Origin: Dipetalonema caudispina
Taxonomy: Eukaryota; Nematoda; Chromadorea; Rhabditida; Onchocercidae
Direction: 5' to 3'
DNA: 64,000 nucleotides
NCBI GenBank assembly: GCA_013365325.1
Contig: JABVXV010000086.1
Span: forward strand, 147,687-211,686
Below are positions 1-16,000 of this stretch, piece after piece. A model generated the notes under the pieces. That model worked only from the letters and a program-made list of their open reading frames with translations. It was not told where the DNA came from and did not search any database. How positions within the stretch are numbered: the first letter of the stretch is position 1; each line of letters opens with the position of its first letter. Position numbers and translations under genes: made by a program.

Positions 1-518
<518 letters not shown>

Positions 519-1169
519 TTTGCCGTTGACAAACCAGAAATAGTCTTTCCTGGAACAGCATAAACAAATATCCTTTACAATACAATCATCTTCCTTATTA
601 CCAAAATCTTTTCCAATCACCACCAGTCTTCGGATTCAAGCAAAGTGTCGAAAAACATGTGCTAATCCAAAAAATATTTCAACTGTGCATCCGAAAACCA
701 CGGAATAAGTGGAAGGAAAAGTTTTCTAATCAAGCTGTATAAGTAATAACAACTTCCATATAACAGGAAGAAGCCCATTGCATATTTTTATTTATTTCAA
801 GCATACTGATCTTATTTCATCCTAATCTTTACATATTCGCATATAGTTTCGACGTCAACACACATCGGGCCAAGATTTACATGTAGTAGATCTGAAATCA
901 TCAGTTCCATAAAAAAATTTCAAAGTGTAAAATATGTTAGCAATTAATTAACCGGACTAATTATTTTAAAAACACAAGCGAGAGTGCAAACATTTTATGA
1001 AATTAAGTAAAGTAGGAACATAACAAATCCATAACAATAGCAACAAAATAAAATCAAATATAAGAACCGTAACACTAATATTAAAGGGAATAAAACGTTG
1101 AGTAATTTGCACGACATACTGCTAATCACGTAATCAAAATACCATTCAAACAAACAAAATTTAATTTTA
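519..1169. other. Intergenic gap, prohibitin 3' end to eIF2alpha start
   Basis: There are 651 bases between the prohibitin stop codon and the eIF2alpha ATG, both on the minus strand. I see no coding sequence. It must contain the prohibitin 3' UTR and the eIF2alpha 5' region. The spacing is compatible with either a nematode operon or two independent promoters; nothing here decides it. Confidence 0.6.
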
Positions 1170-3347
1170 CTATACTGTTGGCAAATTGATGAGTGTATTT
1201 TGATTATTTGGTAAATACACAACATTTCGAGACTTCGCCATCTTTTCAGCTATTTCTTCTGCAGCTTCAATTTTCCGTAACTCAATTAACCCGTCACCAG
1301 CTTCTTTGAATGCCTGCAATAATCTCTCTAATACTATCCACAATTCATTATATCGTTGCATTCTCTTCAAAATGTATGGACAAATGACATTGTTTAGAAG
1401 CAGTTACAAAAACCAATAAGCATTTCATGGCTTCGTGTTTCAAGTTACGCCTCCCAAGCTGTTACTGGTTACAATCCCTCACCTGAGCTAAGAGCTTAGC
1501 TGCCTGTGCATCACCTTCAGCAGTCGTTATAGCTGCAACTTTCATCTGTTCTGCTGTTTCGACAAGATAACGAGCTTTTTCAGCTTCTTGCTGTGCCACC
1601 TGTTTCATCTCTACAGCCTCTGTAAATTCTCGTCCGAAAGACAGATGCGTCTGTAAATTTTTCACAAATTTTAAAATGTAGAAAATTGAATACATAGTTC
1701 AACTGAATTCCAAAACATAGGAAAATGTACAAATGCAGTCTTTTGTTGTCCAGTCATCTACATCAGTATGGGACTCGGTAGTACTGACGGAATGGTGGAT
1801 CTCTGTGCTATTATTGCTGTACATATAGTAAAGGAATGAATCTGGTATTTCCTGATATCGCTTAATCACTGCCTTTTTGTCATCACAACTAAATGTTCAA
1901 CGTAAATGCCATAACACATAAAAAGGTTTCATCGCACTTACAATGGCAATATCATCTAATAAAATGCCGAATTGTTTGGCTCTTTCTGATAATTCAAGAG
2001 AAACTCTATGACTGACACTTTCTCGTTGTGTAATCATTTCGTGTGCATCGAACTGCGCCTGAAATTAAACCTGGATATTTTTTGAAGTATATTTTCTCGG
2101 AAGATTCTGATAAATAATCCTAACACAACAACAACACATATGAAAACAAGACAAATACGGACGATTTACCACAAAGTTTGGTTGGAAAGAGTATTCTAAT
2201 CTCTTTTAAGAAACTCACATATGGAAGCAAGCAGCATGCACGCAGTTCTGTTGATGAAGGACTAGTTGTATCTTTAAATGCAATAGGTTAATACTTTAAG
2301 ATATGATTACTTACCACGACAGCTTTCAAAACTTCATTTGTAATTGAAGGTAGTACTCTCTCTGCATAATCACGTCCAATGTTCAAATATATGTTCGGTA
2401 ATTTGTTCGGTTCAGGTCGATGTAATATTCTCAATGTTATTTGCACATTTTGCAAATCTAAAATAAAACTGGTACAAAAAAATCTTTCCATTCAGTTACA
2501 TTCCTTAAAAAAATTCATGTGCTATTCCAGACTACTACGAGAATTTATTCATTCAATTTAAGTGCTCCTCCTTATTCTCCTTAGTCTATTTTAAAATCAT
2601 AAAAGAAAAACAAAAAGAGAAAAGATATTCTACCTTTACTTCCTGTAATCGTGGAGACAACTCTTGGGGTCGACCGAATATCAAAAATGATTGGTTTTTG
2701 GATTCCTGGAATCAGCATATGAGTCCCTTCGCCAATAACGTCAGGTTTTACTCCAGTAAAACGATCAAAGATAACAGCTCGTTGTCCACCGTCAACTGTA
2801 ATGAAAGAAGATTTATTCATAATTTCTATATTTTTCAAATTCTCAAAAAACATTATCCGATCACTCCTATAGCATATTTCCAAAACCTTCAGTATGAGAC
2901 AACTAAACTATATTCAGCTGAGAGAGAAACGAACTAGCGGTTCTAACTTTTCATTTTTTACTTTATCCTTTTTAACTCCTTGATTTTTCAACACTTGTCT
3001 GTTTAATGTTTTAGAATTTTATTTGAAATATTCATTAATAACGCAAAAAAGTATTTCAACAAATAAAGCTTTTACATTAAATATCTAAAATTTGCTTCCT
3101 AATTAAGCATTAGTAGCTTGCCTACAACATTATTTCTACTCACTACTCTTCCCTAAACTATCCCTACAAAAGCATTAAAATTCAGCGCTATATTCTAAGC
3201 TAACTGCTGACAAAAGATTCATGAAGCTATGAAAAGCCATGAAAACAAACCGTTATACAGTGCTTTTGTTACCACTCCAGCGCCAACGGCCATTGTAGCA
3301 CCAAGTTGGATCAAACGCTTCATCAATTTCTCTCCCACTGCTCCCAT
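1170..3347 (-). CDS. phb-1: Prohibitin 1 (mitochondrial inner-membrane scaffold)
   Basis: Six exons (3347-3251, 2795-2634, 2457-2315, 2058-1942, 1650-1483, 1313-1170) join in frame to 276 aa, the usual length for PHB1. The N-terminus (about residues 10-31) is a hydrophobic anchor without a cleavable presequence. The SPFH/PHB domain follows ([13 protein letters not shown] at about 33, then [12 protein letters not shown] and [19 protein letters not shown]). Next come the coiled-coil segment [19 protein letters not shown] and the tail [18 protein letters not shown]. These blocks match PHB1 rather than PHB2. PHB1 and PHB2 form ring complexes in the inner membrane that stabilise m-AAA protease and cristae. 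All introns are GT-AG. I chose the ATG at 3347 because it gives the family N-terminal length; a second Met lies 8 codons later. A TTGTAG acceptor at about 3366 may be a spliced-leader site. L27a lies head to head upstream. Confidence 0.96.
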
Positions 3348-4629
3348 TCTTCTTTTTTTCTCTTTCTACAATAAAAATAAATCATCATTAAATAAAGCTC
3401 GAAACATAGCAAACCACATCATGAAATGAAAAGTCTAACTTTTTTTTTTCCGTCATCATCACGACTAATATGTCAATTGGCAAAATACTATCTAGCAAAC
3501 AAAAACCATTTTGCTGTCCTCTGTCCCATAATAGTGCTATTTTCACTTGATAATTAATAGGTATGCATCAAAAACTATGTATCTTATCCTAAAACTATGT
3601 ATCTAAACTCCAAATCAAATTGCTGAGCTCGCATTATGAGAACTTTACGAATGATTCTAGAGATCAACAATAAATTGTTCCAGAGAAAGAGAGACAGGGA
3701 AATATCCAAGAAATTGCAGGAACTTTACATAAAGAGGGATAATTGAAGGATATGAGGTATGATTATCTCATATCGATTAATTTTGTACAGATGATCCGTA
3801 AATTCAATGAAAGGTTACGAAACATACAATCCAATGATCCTCGCTCATTATACATGACAGCATATAAATCCATACAATAAAATCCATCAAAAGGAAGAGA
3901 TCACAAATAATTTAATTGATTCATATTAAAGGAAAAGTCGTATATAATTCAATTTATTCACATTAAAATATTGATATGATGTAATTTGTAATTCAAATAA
4001 CGATCTTTATCATGAAAATTTAGCTCATGTTTGTGAGACCTAAACTTCTCAGGTAAGCCTAATCATGTTGTAATCTTTTTATAATATACATATTCGTATG
4101 CATTTTAATATACCTAACGTGTTATCAGTATAAATTTAAAGTATATGAAAAGATGAAATTTTAAACAAAACTCATTCAACTATCCCTTCGTACTTCTCTC
4201 TAAGATGACTCGATGAGAATTAAATGTGAAGCTAAAAAAAAAATCATTCCTTCAGGTGGGATTTCATTTTCATATGCATGGTCTGAAATGGTTCGATAAG
4301 TTGGTTTTTGGGATGATAGGTGGATGTGGTTGAGGGTATGATAGTTAGGGGAAAGGTTAGGTAAAATACTATGACTATTGCGTAGTTTACATTTGATAAG
4401 GATTATATATAATTTCTATTCATAGCATATTATATTCTGATACTGTTACATGTAGGATTAATTGTCGTAGAAGTTAACCTAAGTTATGTAACTGTGTTCT
4501 CTGATCGAGATATTTGAGATGTTTTACGATGAAGTTTTTAAGTAATTTCTAAAGAATTTTAGTCGATTGTTGAATGATTGGTTTTCTTTTTTTTTTACTT
4601 TTTTTTTTTTACTTTACAGAGTTTGAAGA
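3348..4629. promoter_or_regulatory. Head-to-head intergenic region between phb-1 and rpl-27a
   Basis: The region is about 1.28 kb between two divergent start codons, so it must hold the promoters of both genes. I see no supported gene in it. The segment 4255-4375 is unusually G-rich on the plus strand for this window. The L27a side ends in two long T tracts (4585-4610) followed by ACTTTACAG, whose AG ends at 4619, ten bases before the L27a ATG. That is a good splice acceptor and probably the trans-splice site. A shared regulatory element is inference from the geometry only. Confidence 0.55.
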
Positions 4630-5702
4630 ATGGCTACATCAAAGAAGAAGACAAGGAAACTAAGAGGTCATGTGTCGCATGGACATGGACGTATCGGGAA
4701 ACACCGTAAACATCCAGGTGGTAGAGGTAATGCAGGTGGTCAACATCATCACCGTATCAATTTTGACAAATACCATCCGGGTTATTTTGGAAAGGTTTAC
4801 ATTATTGCTTACTTTTTGTATAGTATTTTTATCATCTTGTTGTTCTGTTAAGGTATTACGTTATCATTGCACTCTTCCAGAGCTTAACCAATTTCGTCAG
4901 AAGAAGATATGGATAGTTTGTCTTTTCACCACTTAGAATTCTTTCTGCTCCCTATACCTTATTTTGTAATGTCGACTGAAGATGGATTTAACAAGTTAGA
5001 TAGTGTAGAAATATTTGTATGTCGCCATTTTCTCTCGTAATGGCGGCATATAGATGTTGCTATACTTAACACGTAGTGCGATACCTGATAAACAGATATC
5101 GCACTATGCGTTGAGTATAGTAACATACTTATACAAGAGACAAGCAGCTGTAAATGTGTTACGTATCTTTAAATTTTTAAACTAACACAAGTGATTTCGA
5201 TCCTGTGTGAGAAATAAGCGGACTTTGTTTCACCTTTTTAGGATTGTTTAATAGTTAGAACGCAGTCAATTGTCAAATAGATTGGAGGTGAAGCTTAAAA
5301 TGCTTGCACCGGAAACTCATGAATGACTGGATGGTAATGTAGATCATCTGAGTGTAGACGATCTTGTTTTCGCATATTTGAGATATTTGAATATATCTGG
5401 AGCATATTAAATAATTCTTTTAGGTTGGTATGCGAAATTTTCATCTGAGGCGTAACCGACTCTACTGCCCGACAGTAAACGTTGATAAGTTGTGGTCACT
5501 GGTATCGGAGAATTTGCGGAAAGTCTATGCGGAAAAGAAAGATAAGGCTCCAGTAATCGATGTCGTCCGAGCTGGGTATTTCAAAGTTCTTGGCAAAGGC
5601 CTTCTACCGAAACAGCCTGTTATAGTCAAAGCGAAATATTTCTCACATTCAGCTGAACAGAAAATCAAGGCAGTAGGTGGTGCCTGTGTATTGGTTGCTT
5701 GA
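4630..5702 (+). CDS. rpl-27a: 60S ribosomal protein L27a (uL15 family)
   Basis: Exons 4630-4794 and 5424-5702 join in phase 0 to 147 aa, the normal eukaryotic L27a length. The N-terminus is the basic, glycine- and histidine-rich rRNA-binding extension ([45 protein letters not shown]). The globular part follows ([11 protein letters not shown], then [21 protein letters not shown]) and ends GGACVLVA. The protein is a structural component of the large subunit. The intron (4795-5423) is GT-AG and holds two hairpins described separately. The ATG at 4630 is the only reasonable start and lies 10 bases after a strong acceptor. The downstream neighbour on the same strand is P1, 503 bases away. Confidence 0.97.
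5018..5050 (+). other. Short 12-bp-stem hairpin in the rpl-27a intron
   Basis: Arm 5018-5029 pairs with 5039-5050 over 12 consecutive positions around a 9-base loop. There is a single non-Watson-Crick pair, which is a G-U wobble in plus-strand RNA. It is G+C-richer than its surroundings and lies three bases before the longer hairpin. Function is unknown; it may be part of one structured intronic RNA. Confidence 0.5.
5054..5126 (+). ncRNA. Candidate intronic small-RNA precursor hairpin
   Basis: By hand pairing, 5054-5083 pairs with 5097-5126 over 30 positions with a 13-base loop. The pairs include three G-U wobbles (5059/5121, 5067/5113, 5073/5107) and one A-C mismatch (5071/5109). In minus-strand RNA the three wobbles would become A-C mismatches, so the plus (host-sense) strand folds better. 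The size and shape suit a nematode pre-miRNA or another Dicer substrate. An H/ACA snoRNA fits poorly, because no internal guide pocket or terminal ACA is evident. I do not recognise either arm as a known miRNA. A palindromic element is the alternative. Confidence 0.4.
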
Positions 5703-6205
5703 GAATTTTAATGTCTTTTCATTTTGTATTTGTTATTGTTTCAATAAGATTAAATGTTATGATTTGAAAGTGGTTGTCTGGATTGGTCGTTTATTCGACT
5801 TAAACTTTTATTTATTATTTATTACTGTCAATTATGTGCGTAAGTTCGGTAGGTAAAATAGGTCTTGAAAGGTTTGCAATTCTTTCTTGAAATTGACGGT
5901 TGGAACATGGATTCTTTAATTTAGGCAGCGGCTTTTGGAGAGACATTACTGGGTACTGCTATTTATAATAGTTTTTATGTGATCAGATATTAGTAAGATC
6001 CATATTATAGGTTCCCATAAAATGGGTTTGGCATGTGATAGTTTGAGCAATTATGTTTTTTTTTGAAATCCCATTACAGTGGAATGAAGATAGGTTATCG
6101 ATTTGAATAAGTTTAATGTTTTCTTCAATGTTACTTCAGACAAAGTGCATTGTCCTCAAATAGAGCTAAGGCTTAATAGCGACGTGTACTTATTAAAGAG
6201 GAAAA
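5703..6205. other. Gap between rpl-27a and the P1 gene
   Basis: There are 503 bases with no coding signal. They contain the L27a 3' UTR (AT-rich, ATTAAA near 5750) and the P1 5' region. TTACTTCAG ending at 6139 is a good acceptor 66 bases before the P1 ATG and could be a trans-splice site. Confidence 0.5.
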
Positions 6206-6794
6206 ATGGCAAACCAGGAATTGGCATGCGTTTATGCGGCACTTATTTTGCAAGATGATGAAGTTGCAATCACTGGTGATAAGATTTCAACTATCTTGAA
6301 GGCTGCACATGTTGAAGTAGAACCATTCTGGCCAGGATTGTTTGCTAAGGCCCTGGAAGGAGTTGATGTGAAGGTACGCATAATAGTTTACGGGTTTTTA
6401 TCACTTTTTATCATTTTGATTTTCGGCAAAAGGGGAAGAGTGCGTGTGCGAGTCGCTGTTTTTCAATAAAAAATTTCGTTTTTTATGATAGAATGACAGG
6501 AAGGAGGAGAATGTGACATTATATCAACTCTTTTTTGAAATTTAAAGATTCCCGGTTCATGTTTCCATAAGCTCCTATGTTTCATTATCACTGTGACCTT
6601 TTCAGTCATTGATAACTAACATCAGTTCAAGTGTTGGTAGTGGTGGTGGTGCAGCAGCGGGAGCGGCAGCACCTGCAGCAGCGGCAACAGCAGCACCTGC
6701 AGCAGCGGCTTCTGCAGAGGTGAAGGAAGATAAGAAAAAAGAAGAGCCAAAAGAGGAATCAGATGATGATATGGGTTTTGGTCTTTTCGACTAA
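6206..6794 (+). CDS. rla-1: 60S acidic ribosomal protein P1 (stalk protein)
   Basis: Exons 6206-6373 and 6606-6794 join in phase 0 to 118 aa. The N-terminal helical dimerisation domain starts [19 protein letters not shown] and runs to EGVDVK. It is followed by [10 protein letters not shown], an alanine/glycine-rich flexible hinge, an acidic-lysine stretch ([15 protein letters not shown]) and the stalk tail [10 protein letters not shown]. This order is diagnostic for P1/P2. The family-specific [29 protein letters not shown] block identifies P1 rather than P2. P1-P2 dimers attach to P0 and recruit translation GTPases to the ribosome. The donor is AAG/GTACGC and the acceptor TTTTCAG. The exon 2 hinge is CAG/GCA-rich, which reflects the alanine tract and not a repeat expansion. 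Confidence 0.97.
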
Positions 6795-7814
6795 ATAACT
6801 TCTCATAAAACTTTTTATTTGTGCTTGTATTGTTGCCATTTTGAATCAAATTTGTTTATTTTTCTACTTTTCGCTTAAATGGTAAAGTTTGCATCATTTG
6901 GGAGTAGAACCTATCCTGCAAGACACAAGTACCGGGGAATCAAAAATCACATTTTAGGAAGAATGGGCTAGGATACAGAGTAATTATATAGAAAGATTTG
7001 GACGCAATGTATGATTAAAATTTACTTCTCGAGAAATAATAAGGATTTAGAGATAGGGAATTGGGCGAAGTTAGAAGGAGAGTAGAGGGCCATGTTTTTA
7101 TCACCAACTTTCTACATCGGGATGACATTGCATCGAGTTTCAGTCTAGAAAAATGCGAGCTAGGTATTTCTCGTGAAGAAGTTTACTGTTGAAGTTTTGA
7201 AGACGCTGAAGCTATCTATAAAGAGATGGTTGCACATTTTTTTGGAGTCTCACTGGGCAGCTAATGGAATCTGGCAAAGGAAGTGTGAAATTAACTCTAA
7301 AAGCTATTTTATTCCAACATCTGGGAACCATATATTGATTGGATCTATATCTTCCTTCCTAAATTGTCCTTTTGCTCTAAATTTACTTAAATGCGTAAGG
7401 TTTTGGAAGGTTGAATATTCTGACAATATCCCGTTTCCATGTGATTGTTGTCTCGACTAAAATATTTTGTCAAAACAAGGCATAGTTCATTTTAAACATT
7501 AAGGCACGAGATTTCTTGGACAGATGCAAAAAATCTAAATTGAGTCAATTCTCCTGTGAAGTGGTCGGACAGGACGCCTTGGTCGTTCCTTTGATATAAC
7601 CGACATCGGCACAAGTTGAGTAATTCGGGCAGGTCTTGATGTCAATTGTAAGCCTGAAAACTACCAGAGCAATAGTTTGTGTCATGAGCTTGAACTACAT
7701 TCGAAAGATTTTAAGATGAAAAATTGTCGAGATTACATTTTCATTGAGTAAATCCTGGCAAGTAAGTTCGGAATAAGCTAGTAATTCAAAGAAATGAAGC
7801 TTAAATATTCTAAT
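6795..7814. other. Convergent intergenic region, P1 to arl-13
   Basis: About 1 kb lies between two convergent 3' ends. Open frames here (for example 7173-7460) have no recognisable protein features and no initiation context, so I regard the region as non-coding. It is less A/T-homopolymeric than the introns further right. Confidence 0.55.
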
Positions 7815-10406
<2,592 letters not shown>

Positions 10407-12793
10407 ACACTAATAACCAAAATTACCCGATGTAAGGATGATTTAGTTAGCAAAATTTATGCTCTTCAATCATTTATAAAATGACGATTAAGCATGAAAA
10501 AGCTGAAGAAGGACAACCAAAATTGATTGTCATAGCAACGCTTTAAGCATCTCACCCATACCTTTACTCATTATTATTGGCAAGTAGACAAATCAAACAG
10601 GTAAGTGTACACATTTATACGAATAATTTGTTAAAATTACTTATTATTCGCAAATCGTTTATCACATTTCCTTTCTTATAATATTCAAATTTTAATGAAA
10701 TAATTAAAAGTTTTCAATAAATTTTAGTTTGCAGATTAAATTAATCCATATGTTATGCTTACAAGAAATATCAGAATTCCATCAATGCTTCCCAGTAAGT
10801 GAAATATACTTTTTAATTATTGTTATCACTAAAATTATATCAGTTGTACTTTTGAATTTTTCCAAGAATTTAAACAGAAATTTGAAGGGAAATCTGAAAA
10901 ATGTGAAATTTACTATTGTGTTTGCTTCTATTTTTACCGTTCAGTTTGAGGAAAGAAAAAAGTGCAAAATTAAAAAAACTTCACTTCAAACATAAACAAT
11001 CTACTATTTCAAATTAGTAAAGTCTTAGGAAATGCGACACAAATAATTAAATGTGCAAAACTGATAAATTAGAGTTAAGTAATTAGACAAAGAGAATTAA
11101 ATAAATGAATAAAAATTACAATCTCATTAATCTTATTTAATCTTTCTGAAACGAAGTTTGCAATATCGCGCTTGTTAATTGATTTATCATTTATACTCAT
11201 TGTATCAGTAATACTCAATTGGCAGCTCATCGAATTGCTTAATTTTTTTTTTTTTTTTTTTCTTCATTTCCTTTTTGTTTTTTCATACCATATGACCTTC
11301 CGCAATGTCCTTTGACCCATTGCATTGTTGTAATCACTTGGATTTACATTTTCACATAAAGCAATTGATTGAATAGTTTCAGACCCTTCGGATTAAAGGC
11401 CAAAAATTTGTCCAATAAATTATTCGTCCAAATTTGATAACAATTCCGCTATCATTTTTCTAGCAAACATATGGTAAGATTGGATGGAATGAATTTTTGT
11501 TGGAATTTTTCAAATTTATAGAATTTCTTGTTAATTATAATTTTGAAAGTGCTTTTCTTCGTCAACTAAGCTATGAATTGCATGAACATTTTGGCCAAAG
11601 ATACTTTTTTTTTTTTCTTCGTTTCAAAAAAAAAAAAAAGCTCACAATAGCAAAAATAACAGCAATTGATATTAGCCATAAATGGCGACAGAAATAATGA
11701 AATAATTAAAATAATATTTCTCTGTTTCTAATCTTCGACGTATATGTACAATCAATTAATTAATTAAACAGAGAGAGAGAGAGAGAGTAAAAAAAAGAGC
11801 AATGCTTTCGATACAAAAGAAAAAAAAAAAAACTATCAATTTCAAGATTTTACAGTAGCAGCATACAATGATGATAGTTATAAACCACAGTCGTAATCAT
11901 GATAATAATAATAAGATTACAATAGTGGTAAAAAGATGCAACTAAAAAGCAATTAAGCATTTTTTTTTTTCTCATGGAAAAAATCATAATTAAATGATAA
12001 TAGTGATGACGATGATGATAATGATAGTGATAATAACAATAATAATTAGGTACAAATTCAATGTAATTATGCTTTTTCCATGAGGAAAAAAAAAAGAAAA
12101 ATTATAAAAATAAAATTGAATCGTTAAGAAGGAGCAAAATAAAAAAAAAAAAAAAAAAGAAGAAAAGTAAAGAAAAAGCGAAAAATTTTGAGAAGACACA
12201 AAGTAGATGAAGGCGATTTTCAATGAAATATTTTACAGCAAAAAAAAAAATTTAAACTTTTTAAATTCAAATTTGATTGGAAATATGCGAAATATAGCAA
12301 TTATCATGAGATGTTTCATTGATGCTTCTATGTGTCAAATGGTAAATAATGCAAACCTAAATTTTACTTTAATTTTCCACTATTTAAAATTTGCTCAACT
12401 TATGTTCACTATCATAATGTTTGCAAATTTTCATATAATTCAAAAGCTTTGTAGTTTATTGGAATTTACTACAATTACCTAATCATTTTTCACATTTTGA
12501 AATTATTCAATCTTTAATAAATTCTTTGTTCATATTGTGAGTAAATTATACATAGTGAAAAGTTGAAGAGATTTAGCAAAATTTCATTATCAAAAAAAAT
12601 TAACAAAAAATAGCAAGAGAGACTAGAAAAAGAGGAAGAGGAGGAAGACAAAAAAAAAAAAAAAAAAAAAAAAACTAAATCAATGCAAACTTTTTCATAT
12701 ACAAATGAAATGATGGAATGCAGTTAATTCCTCAGAGGAATTCATGAAAATTTACGTTTACTTTTCTCTTTCAAAAAATTTCCTCACTTTTTC

Positions 12794-12826
<33 letters not shown>

Positions 12827-13019
12827 CTTGATAAAAATTCTATTGATTTTAACAAAAATTTTCCATAACATAAAGAATTTCAAAATTATAAAAAAATAAA
12901 AAAATTGAAAATTTTGTCAAATTTTTTAATACACACATACACACATACACACACACACACATACAAAAAAAGAAAAAAAAAAGCAAAAAATAAAAAGAGA
13001 AATTTTACAAAAAATTTAT
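10407..13019. other. Intergenic region between arl-13 start and tensin 3' end
   Basis: About 2.6 kb without recognisable genes. It holds the arl-13 promoter side and the tensin 3' UTR. An AATAAA (complement 13015-13020) overlaps the final base of the tensin stop codon, with other A-rich candidates beyond. The region contains poly(A)/poly(T) tracts (11241-11260, 12139-12158, 12650-12674, 12806-12826), short GA and GAT arrays and a CA-rich stretch at 12933-12960. Open frames here are hydrophobic or poly-Phe low-complexity and I do not support them. Confidence 0.55.
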
Positions 13020-16000
13020 TTATCTACGTCCCATCATAACTTTAGTGATAAAGTTTACAACAGCTGTAGCAGGTTGTTCAGGTTCTAATTCAGCAAAAAT
13101 ATGACATGTATTATCAGTTCTTGAACCTATTTTACGTGCGACAAAAGCAAACATTCGAGCATTTTTCACATATTTTGTCATACTGCCTTCCAAGTATGAA
13201 TTATCCCATCTGTAAATCAATCATTTTAATAATTTTTTTAAAAAAAAAAAACTGTACAACAAAGTAAGAGAAATAAAAATGACAAGTAATTTAATAATAT
13301 CTCATTATTTTTTTAACAGATATATCATTCATTTAAATGTTAATTTGTAAAACATATCGAAATAACCATTATATTGGTAGAAAAAAAAAGAAGAAAATTA
13401 AATAGTTAACTTTGAAGAATAGAATAATTTCAATTCCAAAAGTTTATAATTTTAATTTATGATAATGTACTCTCAGTGAAATCATTTATAGAACAATTTA
13501 ATTATTGCATTATATGCAATGGATAAATAAAATTATTAATAAAGTAATATGGGAAGTTCACGATATCAAATTTAAATTTCATACCTTCGATCGGAAGGAT
13601 CCAAACCGGCATATGTAACGGATTGTACAGGATAGTGCCGCCTGAAGAATAGTCGCCTTGTGTTATCCGTTATTGTGACACCTTGAGCTGATACCTGTAA
13701 CAGTATCAGATGTAATTAATCAGTAATAAATTCCAAAAAATCAATAATTCTCGAGAAGATTATCAGAAAGTTCATAATAATACTAATTATATCTTATCTA
13801 TAAATTTCAATAATATGGTATGCTAATGAGATTAGCATTACAAAGCAGAAAAAATGGAGATGATTTGTTTGCTTTACAATTTTGCTACATGTTAATTTTT
13901 TTTTTTTTTAAAAAAAAACGACTAAATTAGCATATGTGACAGTTGAATTAAATTCGAAATTTTGATAAATAGAAAGCATAACTATGCAAACAGTAGCAGG
14001 AAATGCTATGATACATAAATATCGAATATGAAAATTAACACATCGGTTGACATTTTTTTCCATTCATCCCTCTCTCTCTCTCTCTCTCTCTCTTTCTCTA
14101 TCTCTCCCTCTGTTTCTTCTTCTTTTTGATCGTTTTGTCTTAGTATCGTTTCAGCGATAAATGGAAAATATTTAAAAATTTCATTAATTATACTCTCAAG
14201 ATATCATTATTCCCCTTTTTGATTGAATAAATTGAAATTAACTTATCGTTAGGATGTGTTTATTTCGATATGAAATAAATTGGAAAAGTTAGAGAACAAA
14301 TTATTTCATTATATTATTCTATAACTTAAATTAATATGAACAAATAAGCATATGCAAAAATATGAATTAATAATTGCTAAAAGAGGTTTAAATATTTCAC
14401 TAAATTATACATTTATTATTTATTATTATTATGGATAATTGGGTAAACTTTTAGAATTTTAAAAATTAAACAAATTTATACCTTTCATGCTGAGCAAATT
14501 GCTATATTTTGATCTATCAAAAATTTTGCATATTAATTAAATAATTATCATGATAGCAATCAAATATGATAAATTCAATTAATACAAAGTGAAATTGACA
14601 AATTGAAATATATTGAAGAGTGTAACCGATTTAATGGCCATGAACTATTCCAGTGAACTCATTAATAACTGCACTTCTGAATGAAATAAACATTGATCGT
14701 TTCAGTTTAAATAGTTAATCAAACAGAAAACTAAAAATTAATACTCAAAGAAGGAAAAAAAAAACTCAATTAACATTTATCCCTGCAAAAGTTTATGCAA
14801 AAAAGAAAGAAAAAAAAAAATGGTATAGATTGGATATGATAAATAAAAACATGAATTAAACTTTAAAATTTTTAAATTTTAATTGGAATATAAAAGAGAA
14901 AAATTATTCCTAGCATAATATGATAAGCAATTAGTTTCCTACTACCTCTAAAATGATATATGTACGTGAAAAGTTGTCAAATTACTTAAATGAAAGATCA
15001 ACAAATTATGGATTGGATTGGATAAATGTAAGTTAAATTTGAATCAAATTCAAAAATTTTCGAATTTCAATTGAATTATACACTTTTATTATTGTGTTTC
15101 TGATTTTCTGATTTCATTTTATATTTATAGAAAAGATAAAAAGCTAGATCTATATCTCTTACCTTTCCCTGATATATCATAAATCGTCTATATCAGTACA
15201 AAATCAAAAGAGAACATAAAAATGAACCATATAATTATTGGCTATGACCTTTACGATTCCTTTACAGATGTTAAATTAATCATAGATGGCGATTATCTTG
15301 TTCAAAAAGATGGGATAAATAAACAATTAGACTGATGTAATCTTCTTAATACAACATATTTTAGAAAATACTAAAAGTTTAAAATTTAAAGTAAAGCTTA
15401 AATTCTTAAATTTTAAAATTTGTTAATGTTACACGAATCATTTAATTGATAGATATCATTTCATCCTACATTTTTACTACCTTTAAATTTAAGAAATGAT
15501 TGATTGATTGAAATTGAAAATTGTTATGAGATTTGTTTCAGCATTAAACTTTACAAATATTTTTAAAGAATTAAATTAGTACTTGCCTTGAAATGTACTG
15601 AAACAGGTTGTACCATTTTTTGTTTGAGAAGTTCGAAAGTTTGATCGATACAACGTCGGGCAGCTTCAGGTCCGGTTAAAGATTCGGTATCCAATGAAAC
15701 GACATATGTTACATTACATGCTGTAAAATTTTTCAAGGAAAATTTTCAAATTTTTTTTCTCTTCATCAATAGACATGTGAAAAAAAGGCAAAATAAAAAA
15801 AAAAAAGATAAAGAAATATTAAAACAATAACTTTCATTTTTTTTTAAATTCAATCAGAGAAAATTTTTTCATCCCTAATAATTTATAGCAATTTTACGGA
15901 ATGTATTTACAACAGGCAAATGAAATCGTAGAATAAATCAAATTACTGGCATATTTTTCATTAATTTTTCTTGGCTACTCTAGGCTATGTAAATAAGATT

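Noticed and set aside
7173..7460. 95-codon plus-strand frame between P1 and arl-13
   Set aside because: No recognisable motif. It lies in the convergent intergenic region and is probably chance in a less A/T-homopolymeric stretch.
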